A DNA stretch of 64,000 nucleotides from Bifidobacterium sp. ESL0769 (GCF_029395495.1 NZ_CP113918.1:1178001-1242000); one strand, 5' to 3'. Positions 8,879 to 18,332 are shown, numbered from the stretch's first letter. The notes: generated from the sequence alone by a model not told the origin. Numbers and translations: made by a program.

Positions 8879-9946
8879 TCATTCCAGATAAAGACCGTAT
8901 ATTGTACGGTGACCCATGATGAAAGAGCTTGGAAAAACGTTCTCCCCTCCGCCGCCCGTTTTCATCGGTATAAAAAGCATGACCATGCTGAAAACCACAC
9001 CGAACAACAAATAGGGAACTGATTTGTCAAACCATACGATGTCTGCGGGCGAATCACGTGATTCTGCAGCAGACAGGTCATGGCAGGCGAATAGCGAGAT
9101 TACGCTTTCCATAGTGAGTGCTAGACCGGTCACCCATACGAACCAGTCCATGCGTTTATCCTCGAGCATTTCGATGAATGCGCATCCCAGAAACATGACA
9201 TACAGGACTGTCAAGCATTTTGCGGTCCCTGATCTAATCGAACGGGCGGGTGATGACACGGTCATGAGTCTGACAGCTACACAGGAGACAAACGCACCTA
9301 CCACGAACATACCGATCATCAGAATGGAACTGTAGTTCTGTCGATGACGGGAATCATAAACCAGCGAACAACAACATAGGACAATAATGAATAGTATGAC
9401 GACAATAACCCCTATAGAGTTTTCGTATTCTTTGTCAACGGCGGCAGGTGACGTCTTCCACATCACAGATGCGAGATTACAGAACAAACCGACAACGAAA
9501 ATTAGAAGGCAGGATCCAAAGAGTAGGAGACCCGGGCCTAATAGCATTACCGATACTTGTCCATAAGGCAGTACGCCTGCCAGATTTACCGTCGCCATAC
9601 CTAACATCGCCCATGGCATCATTTTGGGGCAGTATCTCATAGCGAATTTCGAGTATGTGCGATTCATTTTATTGCGCTTTGCCTTCGCACGCCAATGCAT
9701 GTCGCTCATCTTGGAACCGGTAACCGCAGCCGGGATAATGAACAACAGCACGGCATCAAACCAGATCTTGATTTGTGAACCTTCTACGCGAGCAAGCAGT
9801 ACTGCTGGTTCGTCATACATAGAAAGGAACGTCAGCGAAAACACCATTCTTGAAAACGGATCCTTCAAACTGCGGTAAAAGTCCGCAGCGATAAGACAGA
9901 CTAAGGCAAAAACTCCGATAGCGGAAACAGCGACGCCGACTGACAA
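8879..9946 (-). CDS. Multi-pass membrane protein of unknown function, possibly truncated
   Basis: The frame gives 355 residues with about eight hydrophobic segments spread over its whole length and short charged loops (KAKRNKMNR, DSRHRQN). I recognise no family. The only start in this frame is a TTG without a clear ribosome site. Upstream, the same frame continues through a single TAA at 9992-9994 into about 35 more codons, beginning at a GTG (10099) and including a membrane-helix-like stretch (SSIAGMVYCLTWWTI). This suggests that the listed frame is the larger part of a gene broken by a nonsense mutation. It is the first of three orphan membrane proteins on this strand. Function is unknown. 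Confidence 0.5.
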   Translation of the reverse strand: MSVGVAVSAIGVFALVCLIAADFYRSLKDPFSRMVFSLTFLSMYDEPAVLLARVEGSQIKIWFDAVLLFIIPAAVTGSKMSDMHWRAKAKRNKMNRTYSKFAMRYCPKMMPWAMLGMATVNLAGVLPYGQVSVMLLGPGLLLFGSCLLIFVVGLFCNLASVMWKTSPAAVDKEYENSIGVIVVILFIIVLCCCSLVYDSRHRQNYSSILMIGMFVVGAFVSCVAVRLMTVSSPARSIRSGTAKCLTVLYVMFLGCAFIEMLEDKRMDWFVWVTGLALTMESVISLFACHDLSAAESRDSPADIVWFDKSVPYLLFGVVFSMVMLFIPMKTGGGGENVFPSSFIMGHRTIYGLYLE

Positions 9947-10099
9947 CGAAAGTGTGCCCGCCGTTCGAAGTCTAGGGGACCTGAAACCAAATTATCTGAT
10001 TGTCCACCAGGTGAGGCAATAAACCATGCCGGCGATTGACGACGTCTTCAACGACACAACGGCATTGCGATTGAAAGCCCTTCGAATCCAAACTAACAC

Positions 10100-11224
10100 G
10101 AACGTATATTATTTCTCAAAGAATTTCCGTGCTCAGGGAAGACCGCATAGCAAGATGGGGTAATGAGATTTGGGTTTGTAGATATCGTTCAAACTCCATA
10201 TTGCAGCATTTTTCTTGTCAAACAACTGTTGCCACAGTTCACAGTGAAGTGGTGTCATTTTCTGTGATCGTCGAAGGAGTCAATCGAAATATCATAATCT
10301 TGGACCTCGAGAGACTATCGCTTGCCGTCTGTTGTATTGGTTTCGTTCTTGCCGACTTGGGCAGGTTGGGCTTTTGCATTGAGGTAGTGAGAACGTTACT
10401 TCCATCGAGCTATCGGGAAACTGGTGATATACAGTCTCCGCGCATGGAAGTGAGACGAGTGAAAAGAGGCCATGCGATGTGCCTCTCATCGGTTCTACTG
10501 CATGATCTCCTGTGGCAAACACGTGAGTAGAAAACAGCTGTTTAAATTGGTCGGATGGGATGCGACGGTTGCGAGTCCGGAACCCGTCGAAGGCATGGAT
10601 GCCTTCCATGCATCCGTATTGTTACGGGAACCCGCTGATAGTGGTGTAATAGCCTATATGTGTCCATTCCCGGAAAATTCCGCAGCTTAGTAAAAACAGA
10701 GCTCCGCTAAAACCATGTGTTGGGGTCCGAATTCGTTTGGGGACGCAGATAGTCATCGAAATCGGTATTTTCCTACGAGAACTCATACGGTTCATTAGGT
10801 TTTGAGATCATCCTTATAAGTTTGACTTCCCTGTAATAATGAAAATCAAGCAAGAGCATCAGATTAGAGCCCAGTCTGTAATCTGATTTCATCTAAGTAG
10901 TCATAGACATCCAAGCAGCAACTTACGGCACTGGGATATGGATGGCAAAAACATAATCCGACAGGAACATCCTGTGATTACTGACTTCAGGCACGATGGC
11001 TTCCGTTATTAACCATTGCTAGTTGTCCATCTTGTTTTTTCAAGTTATCACGAGTCTCCTTGAAAATTCGAGTTACTAGGAATTTACAGTACTGTTTATT
11101 GCCAACGGTTTCAGCCATTAATCCAGCAAAGGGTCTTGTGTTCAAGTCATAGCGAATCAAGAAGAAATCGTCAGAGTTTTAAAATTGTCGGGAATATCTG
11201 AATACTGGTTTCGTTTTTACAAAA
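10100..11224. other. Long stretch without a supportable gene
   Basis: About 1.1 kb lies between two orphan membrane genes. Open frames such as 10129-10530 (+), 10292-10609 (-) and 10472-10690 (+) are short, overlap each other and lack ribosome sites. From about 10700 the DNA becomes AT-rich with stops in all frames. It is probably decayed coding sequence plus the promoter and terminator regions of its neighbours, but nothing specific can be supported. Confidence 0.4.
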
Positions 11225-11878
11225 TTATTGCTCGGCTTGTTTATCGTTCTTTTCTGCTTCTTGTACTCTTGTACTGGGATATATCCGTTCGTCATATATT
11301 TGTTTAATATAAGAAGCTGTTAGTAGCGAAAAAAGCATGGTCACTACTCCATTTATGTTCTCCGGAGAACCGGTTAGATATCCATAACCAACCACAGCAT
11401 CAAATACTAATCCCAACATGGCATAGAACCATGTTCTCAAAAACCAGTTTATATTCCGCCTATGCCTAACGTCATATAGAGCAATAAGTCCAACGACCAT
11501 ATCTGTTATCGTCATAAATAGAAAAAGAAAGCTAATTCTGTTCCATAAATCTGGATTTGAGCCCATTAACTCACATCCAAGAAAACTACTAACGGCGTTA
11601 TACAACAAATGAAGTAAAACAACTAAAAATATACGCGAGCACCAACCGTGAGGAATAAATTCTACGGGAAAGGAAAACCAGAAGCCGAAGCACCACAATA
11701 ATACAGTCAGTGGAATGCCATATTTTTGGATGGATTCTGTGACCGTGGGAATCATGAACTGTAGCAAATGCACCGAACACAAAGCTACTAAAAATCCGAA
11801 TATGATCGTTAAAGGCCAACGGGCTTTCTTCAATGTATTTGGATGTTTCGAAAGCCATTCTTCAATATTGTTCAGCAT
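11225..11878 (-). CDS. AT-rich multi-pass membrane protein of unknown function
   Basis: From the ATG at 11878 the protein has 217 residues, with about five to six hydrophobic segments and a charged C-terminal tail (YDERIYPSTRVQEAEKNDKQ). The DNA is much more AT-rich than the core genes, indicating transfer. The frame stays open to 12064, but its first codons lie inside the terminus of the neighbouring IS256-type copy, so the longer N-terminus is an artefact. No strong Shine-Dalgarno precedes 11878; the true start or promoter may have been removed by the IS. No family is recognised. Confidence 0.5.
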   Translation of the reverse strand: MLNNIEEWLSKHPNTLKKARWPLTIIFGFLVALCSVHLLQFMIPTVTESIQKYGIPLTVLLWCFGFWFSFPVEFIPHGWCSRIFLVVLLHLLYNAVSSFLGCELMGSNPDLWNRISFLFLFMTITDMVVGLIALYDVRHRRNINWFLRTWFYAMLGLVFDAVVGYGYLTGSPENINGVVTMLFSLLTASYIKQIYDERIYPSTRVQEAEKNDKQAEQ

Positions 11879-11979
11879 ACATTTAATGTTACTTAACTTC
11901 TCAATAGAAAAAGCTATTCCTAAAATGGTGATTTGCGGATTTGGATTTAAATATATTCTCTCATTGCACCACAACGGTA

Positions 11980-13305
11980 GTGTCCGGTAGTTTGCGCACT
12001 TTGGGTTTTGGGATTTGATAGGGGCATGGCCCCTTGCCTGTGTACGATTTTCAAGCGTTGACAAAGAAAACCGATTGGAAGCAGGTGGGTGCCATGCCCG
12101 CCAGCAGAATCATACAGGTCGACGAGTCCAAGTTCGAGACCGAGCTCGACAGGATGGTGTCGAAGAAGGTCGAGGAGATCCTCAACGCGATGCTTGACGC
12201 CGAAGCCGAACAGGTCGTGCAGGCGGGGGATACGAGCGCTCGGACGGCCGGAAGGCCTACCGTGGAGGCCATTACGAACGCAATCTGACGGTGAAGGCCG
12301 GCAGCATGAGCGTGAGGGTGCCGAAGCTGAAGGGGGCGCTGTTCGAATCGGCCGTCATCCAGCGCTACCGGACGTGCGAGTCGAGCGTCGAGGAAGCGCT
12401 CATGAGCATGTACTTCAGCGGGGTGTCGACCCGTCAGGTTGACGCGACCGGCGAGCAGCTGTGGGGCGACCGCATGCCGCCCCACAGCCTGAGCGACGAC
12501 CTGAAGAGAGTCTACAAGGGCATCGATGCGTGGCGGAACAGGCCGTTGGGACGGGCCTTCCCGTACGTGTTCATGGACGGGATATGGATCAAGCGAAGCT
12601 GGGGCGGGAGCATCGAGAACGTCAGCGTGCTGGTCGCCATCGGCGTGGCCGAGGGCATGAAGGAGGACGCGGCCCCAGCTGGGAGTCGTTCATCCGCAGC
12701 CTCATCGCCCGCGGTCTGGCCGGCGTGCGCCTGGCCGTGGACGACCGCAACCCCGGGCTCGTCCACGCCGTCGGCGAGCTGCTGCCCGGGGCGCCTACCA
12801 GCGGTGCATGGTCCACTTCGAGCGCAACGTCCTCGCCAAGGTGCCGAGAAGGGAACGCAAGCCCGTCGCCGCCAAGCTCAAGGCCATATTCGCGCCATGG
12901 AGGACCGTGACAGGACCCTCGCCAAAGCCGAATCGGTCGCCACGGAAACTGGACGGCATGAAGCTGAAAGAGGCCGCCAAATGCCTGCGCGAGGGCATCG
13001 GCGAGGCGACGACCTACCAGCTGCTGGAATACCCGTCGGAGCGCTGGAGGCTGATCCGCACGAACAACATGATCGAACGCCCCGACCGCAAGATACGCCG
13101 CAGGACCGGTCGTCGGACAGTTCCCCGACAGGAAGAGCGCCCTCATGCTCGTCACCGCGAGAATCCGCCATGTCACCCAGGACTGACCGGACCGCCGCTA
13201 CATGGACATGTCACTGCTCGAGCCGATAATGGACGACACGGCTGGAACATTGCACACAGGCGATCAAGACTGAAAACCAAAAGTGCGCAATTACAGGTTG
13301 ACTCA
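11980..13305 (+). mobile_element. Degenerate IS256-family element
   Basis: Both ends share the inverted sequence TTGCGCACTTT, then GGGTTTT on the left and TGGTTTT on the right (left core at about 11991-12009, right core at about 13273-13292). They enclose a frameshifted transposase. Boundaries are approximate because the outermost bases match imperfectly. The left end abuts the N-terminus of the orphan membrane protein at 11225-11878. Confidence 0.7.
12094..13220 (+). pseudogene. IS256-family transposase, several frameshifts
   Basis: Transposase sequence runs across at least four successive frames. The N-terminus (MPASRIIQVDESKFETELDR) begins at the ATG 12094 and is followed by a shift near 12285. 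The stretch SVEEALMSMYFSGVSTRQV and VFMDGIWIKRSWG (first catalytic D) follows, with a shift near 12670. LAGVRLAVDDRNPGL (second D) comes next, with a shift near 12795. Then QRCMVHFERNVLAKVPR and, near the end, RTNNMIER (glutamate region) appear. The order matches mutator/IS256 transposases, but no uninterrupted product can be made, so the copy should be inactive. Confidence 0.85.
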
Positions 13306-13417
13306 ATCCCATATACAGAAGAGGTCAGCAGTAATTAACCGCTTTTCATTCCCAACAATATCCGTATCCTTTATCGTTAAGAGGAAAATACAAATTTGAT
13401 TAGTGTTTAGGATTTAA

Positions 13418-14362
13418 TTATTTTCTTTTTCTTTTATTTTTTCTTGCTCGATTTGTTTTGGTTTTCTTTTTTCGTTTTTTGGTTTTCTTTTTTGGTTTAC
13501 TTTCCCCTTTTTTATGCAGTAGATCTCTCCACTGGTCAGCTCTATTTTTCACTTCTGTTTTCAGATTATTTTGAGGAAACACATCACTTTCTTGGATTGG
13601 AGCTCCCCATTGTGGACTATCCGCGTATTTGAGCAAAACATTTAATCGTATAATCCAGTCTATAATGACTGAAGTTAAAAAAAGAAGACTGCAGAATTTA
13701 CTAAATATATTTATGATGAGCGGTGATATTTCTACATTAGTATTTGAATATCCAAAGATAAATAATATTAGCTGGTACAGTTTTAACACATAATTAAATC
13801 TCCACAGACAAAACAAATTCACGAGGGAAAGAACAATTGAAATTAATGTACCAACATAAGGAATCGTTCTGAATGCTTTGATAAAGATTCTTGGCACATA
13901 AACTCCTGCAGCAACGATATATATCGCATAAGCTACAACAGCAATAAGTATAAACAATAAATTTACGGATTGTATTATTATTTCACAAAATCCGATGAAT
14001 ATTCCCAGCCCAACAGAATTCATAATCCAAGTTTCTTGTAAGCCGAAATTCAACCATTGATGAGCTTCTTTGTTCAATATTGGTATGAAAAGTAATGTCA
14101 GACAGCTAAGAATGCCCATGAAAATGATAGCAAGACAAACTTTAATACAGAACCAGAAATTTTTCCCATCTTGCCTTGCGGTATTAATATTCTTCCATAC
14201 CGTTTTAATCTCTTTTTTGTGATGCCAAAGCCAAGGCACTTTGTGGCGATTTTCTATCAGACTAGAAATTTGATTTTTTAAGATGTCGCAAAAATCTTGC
14301 CAAGCTTTCTTGGTCTCAGTCCACAATTCTCTCATGGATTCGTGGGATTCTGTCTGGCTCAT
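13418..14362 (-). CDS. AT-rich membrane protein with a very basic C-terminal tail
   Basis: The protein (314 aa) starts at ATG 14362, chosen because AAGGA lies 5-6 nt upstream; the frame is open to 14488 without a better site. An N-terminal soluble, charged part (about 75 residues) is followed by roughly seven hydrophobic segments. About 50 tail residues are then extremely rich in Lys and Arg (KPKKKTKKRKKK and on to the stop). The tail is predicted cytoplasmic and could bind nucleic acid or acidic lipid; this is inference. The gene is strongly AT-rich, hence foreign. I recognise no family. Confidence 0.6.
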   Translation of the reverse strand: MSQTESHESMRELWTETKKAWQDFCDILKNQISSLIENRHKVPWLWHHKKEIKTVWKNINTARQDGKNFWFCIKVCLAIIFMGILSCLTLLFIPILNKEAHQWLNFGLQETWIMNSVGLGIFIGFCEIIIQSVNLLFILIAVVAYAIYIVAAGVYVPRIFIKAFRTIPYVGTLISIVLSLVNLFCLWRFNYVLKLYQLILFIFGYSNTNVEISPLIINIFSKFCSLLFLTSVIIDWIIRLNVLLKYADSPQWGAPIQESDVFPQNNLKTEVKNRADQWRDLLHKKGESKPKKKTKKRKKKTKTNRARKNKRKRK

Positions 14363-14488
14363 TGGTTTCCTTAATTTTAATTCTACAAATAAATTATCAA
14401 CTTCACTATTTAGTGACATTTTATAAGCATTACAAAATTGTAACATACTTGGGCAGTAAAATCTAAGGAATTTTGGGCTTAGACCCAA

Positions 14489-14611
14489 TCAAACGGAACA
14501 TCAATCTATGCACATTCTCACTACACCTGATAGGTCTCAATGTATCACCAGCCTGTCGGCTCTACATAGCCAACAGTGGCTTTTAGCCGGATAATGCAGA
14601 AAGGTATAAGT
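14489..14611. other. Short intergenic segment with a small dyad
   Basis: AT-rich DNA between the minus-strand membrane gene and a plus-strand short ORF. It holds GCCAACAGTGGC at about 14568-14579 and presumably divergent promoters; nothing else is seen. Confidence 0.3.
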
Positions 14612-14749
14612 ATGAACATCAATCCGGCCCATATACTCCAGCAACTTTCGTCTCAGGTGGGAAAGCAGCAACTTCAGTACTGGCTTATAATCATTGTCAA
14701 GCAGGTCAATGATGACGAATCCACTATCAGTCAGTCGAAAATCGATTAA
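14612..14749 (+). CDS. Short ORF, 45 residues
   Basis: ATG 14612 is preceded by AGAAAGG with about 7-nt spacing and encodes 45 residues (MNINPAHILQQLSS...), with a central hydrophobic patch WLIIIV and a charged C-terminus. The good ribosome site makes it a candidate small gene in the accessory island. It could be a small regulatory or membrane-associated peptide, or chance. No family is recognised. Confidence 0.35.
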   Translation: MNINPAHILQQLSSQVGKQQLQYWLIIIVKQVNDDESTISQSKID

Positions 14750-14850
14750 ACACTCGTCATTAATTGAAACAATTACTACCTACTATTTTAAGCTGTGAGA
14801 GGCTGCATCAACTTTATTCTCGAAAAATTAAGTGAGGATAAAATACTTGG

Positions 14851-15018
14851 ATGAAAATGCAAAGACTGCTTGTTATACTAGAAGCAATTAATGGGGTTCT
14901 AGGCCAGAATATTTCGTTTATGCCCGTGGTTTGGTCTTGTGAGAGTAAGCATTTCGCCCTATTATTTTTTCTTTTGGGAATTTTAGGAGGCTTTCAAGGT
15001 AGTCCAAAACGTTGTTAG
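14851..15018 (+). CDS. Short hydrophobic ORF, 55 residues
   Basis: ATG 14851 opens a frame (MKMQRLLVILEAINGVLG...) with a second hydrophobic run, FALLFFLLGILGGF. The only purine-rich element (GTGAGGATAA) is too far upstream for a strong site. It could encode a membrane peptide or be the start of a gene broken by the IS remnant that begins just downstream. Confidence is low. Confidence 0.22.
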   Translation: MKMQRLLVILEAINGVLGQNISFMPVVWSCESKHFALLFFLLGILGGFQGSPKRC

Positions 15019-15041
15019 GACGAGATTGAAGAAGGTTAACG

Positions 15042-16150
15042 GTGCTCGTCGAGCGGCGGACAGATGAAGAAAGATGGCAGGACACCGAAGAGTATCAGCG
15101 GTGGCGCTGCCCGGAATGCTCGGTCAACCGGGTGGTGCGCAACGGGAAGGGCTGTACTGCAATACTGCGCGACCAGGACTCTTTCGTCGACCGGTTACTG
15201 GATGGGCACACCTTGGCAGAGGAGGGACACTCGTTCCGCTGGAACCGTCGTTGGCGCTGGCAAGTCGATTCCATCATCGCGATGCCGAAGGCGAAGAACC
15301 ATGTCCCGGAGATTGACGGACCTACGTCAACGGCCGCTGCCTGCCGGTCCTCATCGACGGAATTACAGGCCCGTCAGTCCGTATTCACTGGTGCTCGCAC
15401 GAGTCGATCGCGGGTACCGGGGTCTGCTCCATGGCGCGCTGCCCCGGACATGCTCTATGCGATGAGATGCACGACATGGAATGGGCCGCTCGGGAGGAAT
15501 GGCTGGCACAAGGTTGTCTGGCACACGTGCACGGAGACACGAACCGTGACTACACCCACCGGCCTAAGACGCAGGCTGCAAAAAACTGCGGAGACTGTCC
15601 TCATGGCTGTTCGGGGTGCATGCGGCAGAGGAGGCGGCGAGATGCCCGATGCCTGGTACGAGAAGTGGAAAAGTATGGTCACGGTCAAGGAGAATCCGAA
15701 GGCTGCAGTGGGCCTGAAATGGTGGTGGACGTACAAGCGGCTCCGCCCGCTGCAGTAAGAGGCTCGAACGTGTGTTCCGCGACAGAAGCCTATTTGCCTA
15801 CGTCGACCCCGCGTTCCGGCCCGCGGCGGGGTTCCCTCAAAACCGACCGGCTATCAATCGGATGCTCGAAACCACCACAGCATGCACAGACAACACATGA
15901 TGGGTACCTGCGAAAAGAAATATTACACGAGAAGCGGACGCCCCAACACAGGAGCCGTGCTTGACACCTAGCTGAAGAACTGGCACAACCTCGAAGCTCG
16001 GTGAAAGGAGAAGACAAGACTGCCAGAACCTGCCACGGTGACGAGCCCGTGCTGGACCAAACCTCCCAAGCAGCTTCTCGCCCCACGATCCCGTCCTGAA
16101 CGTCAACGAATCAGGCTTCGGCATCAGACACGGATTGGCAGGGACAGGCT
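15042..16150 (+). pseudogene. Heavily decayed IS1249-like transposase
   Basis: Fragments of the IS1249-type transposase appear in order across shifted frames. A zinc-finger-like QRWRCPECS comes near 15094-15120, then EIDG followed after a 1-nt shift by TYVNGRCLPVLIDG (about 15310-15360). QGCLAHVHGDTNRDY (about 15507-15553) corresponds to RCLVHVLRNTRRD of the intact copy. KWWWTYKRLRP (about 15717-15752), FAYVDPAFRP and finally NESGFGIRHGLAG (about 16106-16144) follow. The intact IS at 6623-8023 ends YESGFGIRHGWAG. Sequence divergence shows a different, older lineage member. No clear terminal repeats were found. Confidence 0.75.
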
Positions 16151-16831
16151 CATGGAAGCCAGAAAACGATTCTAAAACCCAATATTCTCGCCTGTAAACA
16201 GATGAAACCGATAAGCGACAGAAGAAGCGTCTTATGATAGGAAAAATTATTACGCTACGTATGATGAATAATATCTAAAGGTATTTTCGAGGTCTTTTTC
16301 TTCGTAAAACAGTTTATCATCCAACAGAAGCCATTAGTTATACATTTTCTTTATAAATAGCTGATAACGCTTTCAGTCCATATTTTTGCGTTGTTCGGTG
16401 ATGTCTTTTGAGAAGTCCATATTGCCTAAAGCATTGGTGAGCTTAATAACGGTATTGTGGAGGAATAAAGTGGTCCCAAGCTGGTCAACATAGGGTAAGC
16501 GACGACGTCTTGGCAATTGATAACGATAGATACGGTGCTGAACTATTTTTCTTCGAGGAGCTTGCCATTGATGTGCTTTTAAAGGAAGTGTAAGGTGAAG
16601 AAACATTCGGTTCAGACTCTGAAACTGGATACTCGACATTCCAACACACTGGTAAGAAATAATATTGCTGTAAACCAAATCGCACATTTTTACTGTTCGT
16701 TTACGTTTCATCGGTATTGCGTCCAGCAAGCTTTCAGAAAAGCTAGTATGGTTGAAAAGTATGCTTATTGGTGGTCGCAGATGGCACCGCCGATAAAGAC
16801 AGAGAACACTCGACTACGAAAGAGGTGCGGC
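16151..16831. other. Island border and uridylyltransferase upstream region
   Basis: The first part (to about 16600) is AT-rich with no credible gene; a minus-strand frame 16373-16729 has no family resemblance. The plus frame of the next gene is open from 16595, but codons before 16832 do not look like uridylyltransferase sequence. The promoter of that gene should lie here. Confidence 0.4.
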
Positions 16832-18262
16832 TTGGAAGACGCCTTCGAAGCTTCGGCGCAAAAGATGCACGAAGCGCATATGAGCGATGTGGCCATTGCA
16901 CAATTCAAGAGACTTTACGAGGAATGGCAGCACAACGCAGCCAGCAGCTGGATTCGCGAGGACGCTGTCGAGCCATTGCAGGATGTGCCCAGTTTCCATG
17001 ACGTATACAAGACCATCGACCACGATCAGGCGGTTCACGCCTTCGCCAAGACGGCGTTCCTTAAGCTCAACGGCGGGCTCGGCACCTCGATGGGCTTGGA
17101 CAAGGCGAAGTCACTGCTTCCCGTCCGCCGTCACAAAGCCCGCCCGATGCGTTTTATCGATATCATCATGGGCCAGGTCACCACGGCCCGCCAGCGTCTC
17201 AACGTTCCGCTGCCGTTGACCATGATGAATTCGTTCCGCACTTCCAAAGACACCATTGAGGCGCTTAAGGAAAGCAAGAATTTCCACCAGGAAGATATTC
17301 CGCTTGAGATTGTGCAGCATCAGGAGCCCAAGATCGATCTTGAAACGGGCAAACCGGTAGACTTTCCGGAAAATCCGGAATTGGAATGGTGTCCGCCGGG
17401 ACACGGTGATCTGTTCTCCACCATCTGGGAATCCGGTCTGCTGGACATTCTGGAAAGAAAAGGTTTTGAATATCTATTTATATCCAATTCCGATAATCTC
17501 GGCGCACGTCCTTCGCGTACGCTCGCGCAGTATTTCGAGAACACCGGTGCGCCGTTCATGGTTGAAGTCGCCAACCGCACCTATGCGGACCGCAAGGGTG
17601 GCCACTTCGTCCGTGACAAGAAATCCGGCCGGCTCATCCTGCGCGAGATGACACAGGTCAATCCAGACGACAGGGAAGCCGCGGAAGACATAGAGCGTCA
17701 CCCTTACTTCAACACAAACAGCATCTGGGTGCGCATTGATGTTTTGAAAGAAAAGCTCACACAATACAACGGTGTGCTGCCGTTGCCGATCATCCGAAAC
17801 TACAAGACCGTCGACCCCACCAATCCCGACTCCGCCAAAGTGGTGCAGCTGGAAACAGCCATGGGTGCGGCGATCGGTCTTTTCGACGGCGCCATTTGCG
17901 TGCAGGTCGACCGCATGCGTTTCCTTCCGGTCAAAACCACCGACGATCTGTTCATCATGCGTTCCGACCGGTTCCATCTCACGGATTCCTACGAGATGGA
18001 GGATGGCAATTACATCTTCCCGGATGTGAAGCTTGACCCGAAGTATTACCGCAATATCGAGGATTTCAACGATCGTTTCCCATACGCGATCCCATCGCTG
18101 GCTGCCGCCAATTCGGTGACCATCAACGGCGATTGGACGTTCGGCCACGATGTCGTCTTCTATGGCGATGCGGTTTTGAAGGATCAGGGCAAGCCGAGCT
18201 ACGTGCCTAACGGCGAATTCGTGGGGCCGCAGGGTATCGAGCCCGACGAATGGCTTTGGTGA
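16832..18262 (+). CDS. UTP-glucose-1-phosphate uridylyltransferase (UDPGP type 1)
   Basis: The enzyme makes UDP-glucose from UTP and glucose-1-phosphate. In bifidobacteria it serves cell-wall polysaccharides and the UDP-sugar cycle of the Leloir and GNB/LNB pathways. The UDPGP-family nucleotide motif LNGGLGTSMGLDKAKSLL lies about 70 residues in; SNSDNLGARP, MVEVANRT and NTNSIWV follow. The start is uncertain. The TTG at 16832 has AGAGG 6 nt upstream and begins EDAFEASAQKM (476 aa). Upstream in-frame ATGs at 16748 and 16781 have poorer sites. It is transcribed away from the accessory island and ends before a large dyad. Confidence 0.93.
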   Translation: MEDAFEASAQKMHEAHMSDVAIAQFKRLYEEWQHNAASSWIREDAVEPLQDVPSFHDVYKTIDHDQAVHAFAKTAFLKLNGGLGTSMGLDKAKSLLPVRRHKARPMRFIDIIMGQVTTARQRLNVPLPLTMMNSFRTSKDTIEALKESKNFHQEDIPLEIVQHQEPKIDLETGKPVDFPENPELEWCPPGHGDLFSTIWESGLLDILERKGFEYLFISNSDNLGARPSRTLAQYFENTGAPFMVEVANRTYADRKGGHFVRDKKSGRLILREMTQVNPDDREAAEDIERHPYFNTNSIWVRIDVLKEKLTQYNGVLPLPIIRNYKTVDPTNPDSAKVVQLETAMGAAIGLFDGAICVQVDRMRFLPVKTTDDLFIMRSDRFHLTDSYEMEDGNYIFPDVKLDPKYYRNIEDFNDRFPYAIPSLAAANSVTINGDWTFGHDVVFYGDAVLKDQGKPSYVPNGEFVGPQGIEPDEWLW

Positions 18263-18277
18263 TTTGATGATTTGTTC

Positions 18278-18332
18278 AACGAATCGGGAATCGCGGTGGT
18301 AAAGTCAAAACGTCGTGATTTCCGATTCGTTG
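18278..18332 (+). terminator. Large dyad after the uridylyltransferase gene
   Basis: CAACGAATCGG (18278-18288) is perfectly complementary to CCGATTCGTTG (18322-18332), with further partial pairing inside. No T-run follows, so it may be a factor-assisted terminator or an RNA processing or stability element. Confidence 0.55.

Noticed and set aside
10129..10690. Overlapping short frames on both strands
   Set aside because: None has a start signal with a protein-like or family-like sequence; chance frames are likelier.
12291..13229. A single 312-codon transposase
   Set aside because: After about residue 125 the frame stops matching transposase sequence, which continues in other frames; it is a frameshifted pseudogene.
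16595..16831. Longer N-terminus for the uridylyltransferase
   Set aside because: Codons before the TTG at 16832 do not look conserved and the best ribosome site is directly before that TTG; kept only as an alternative.
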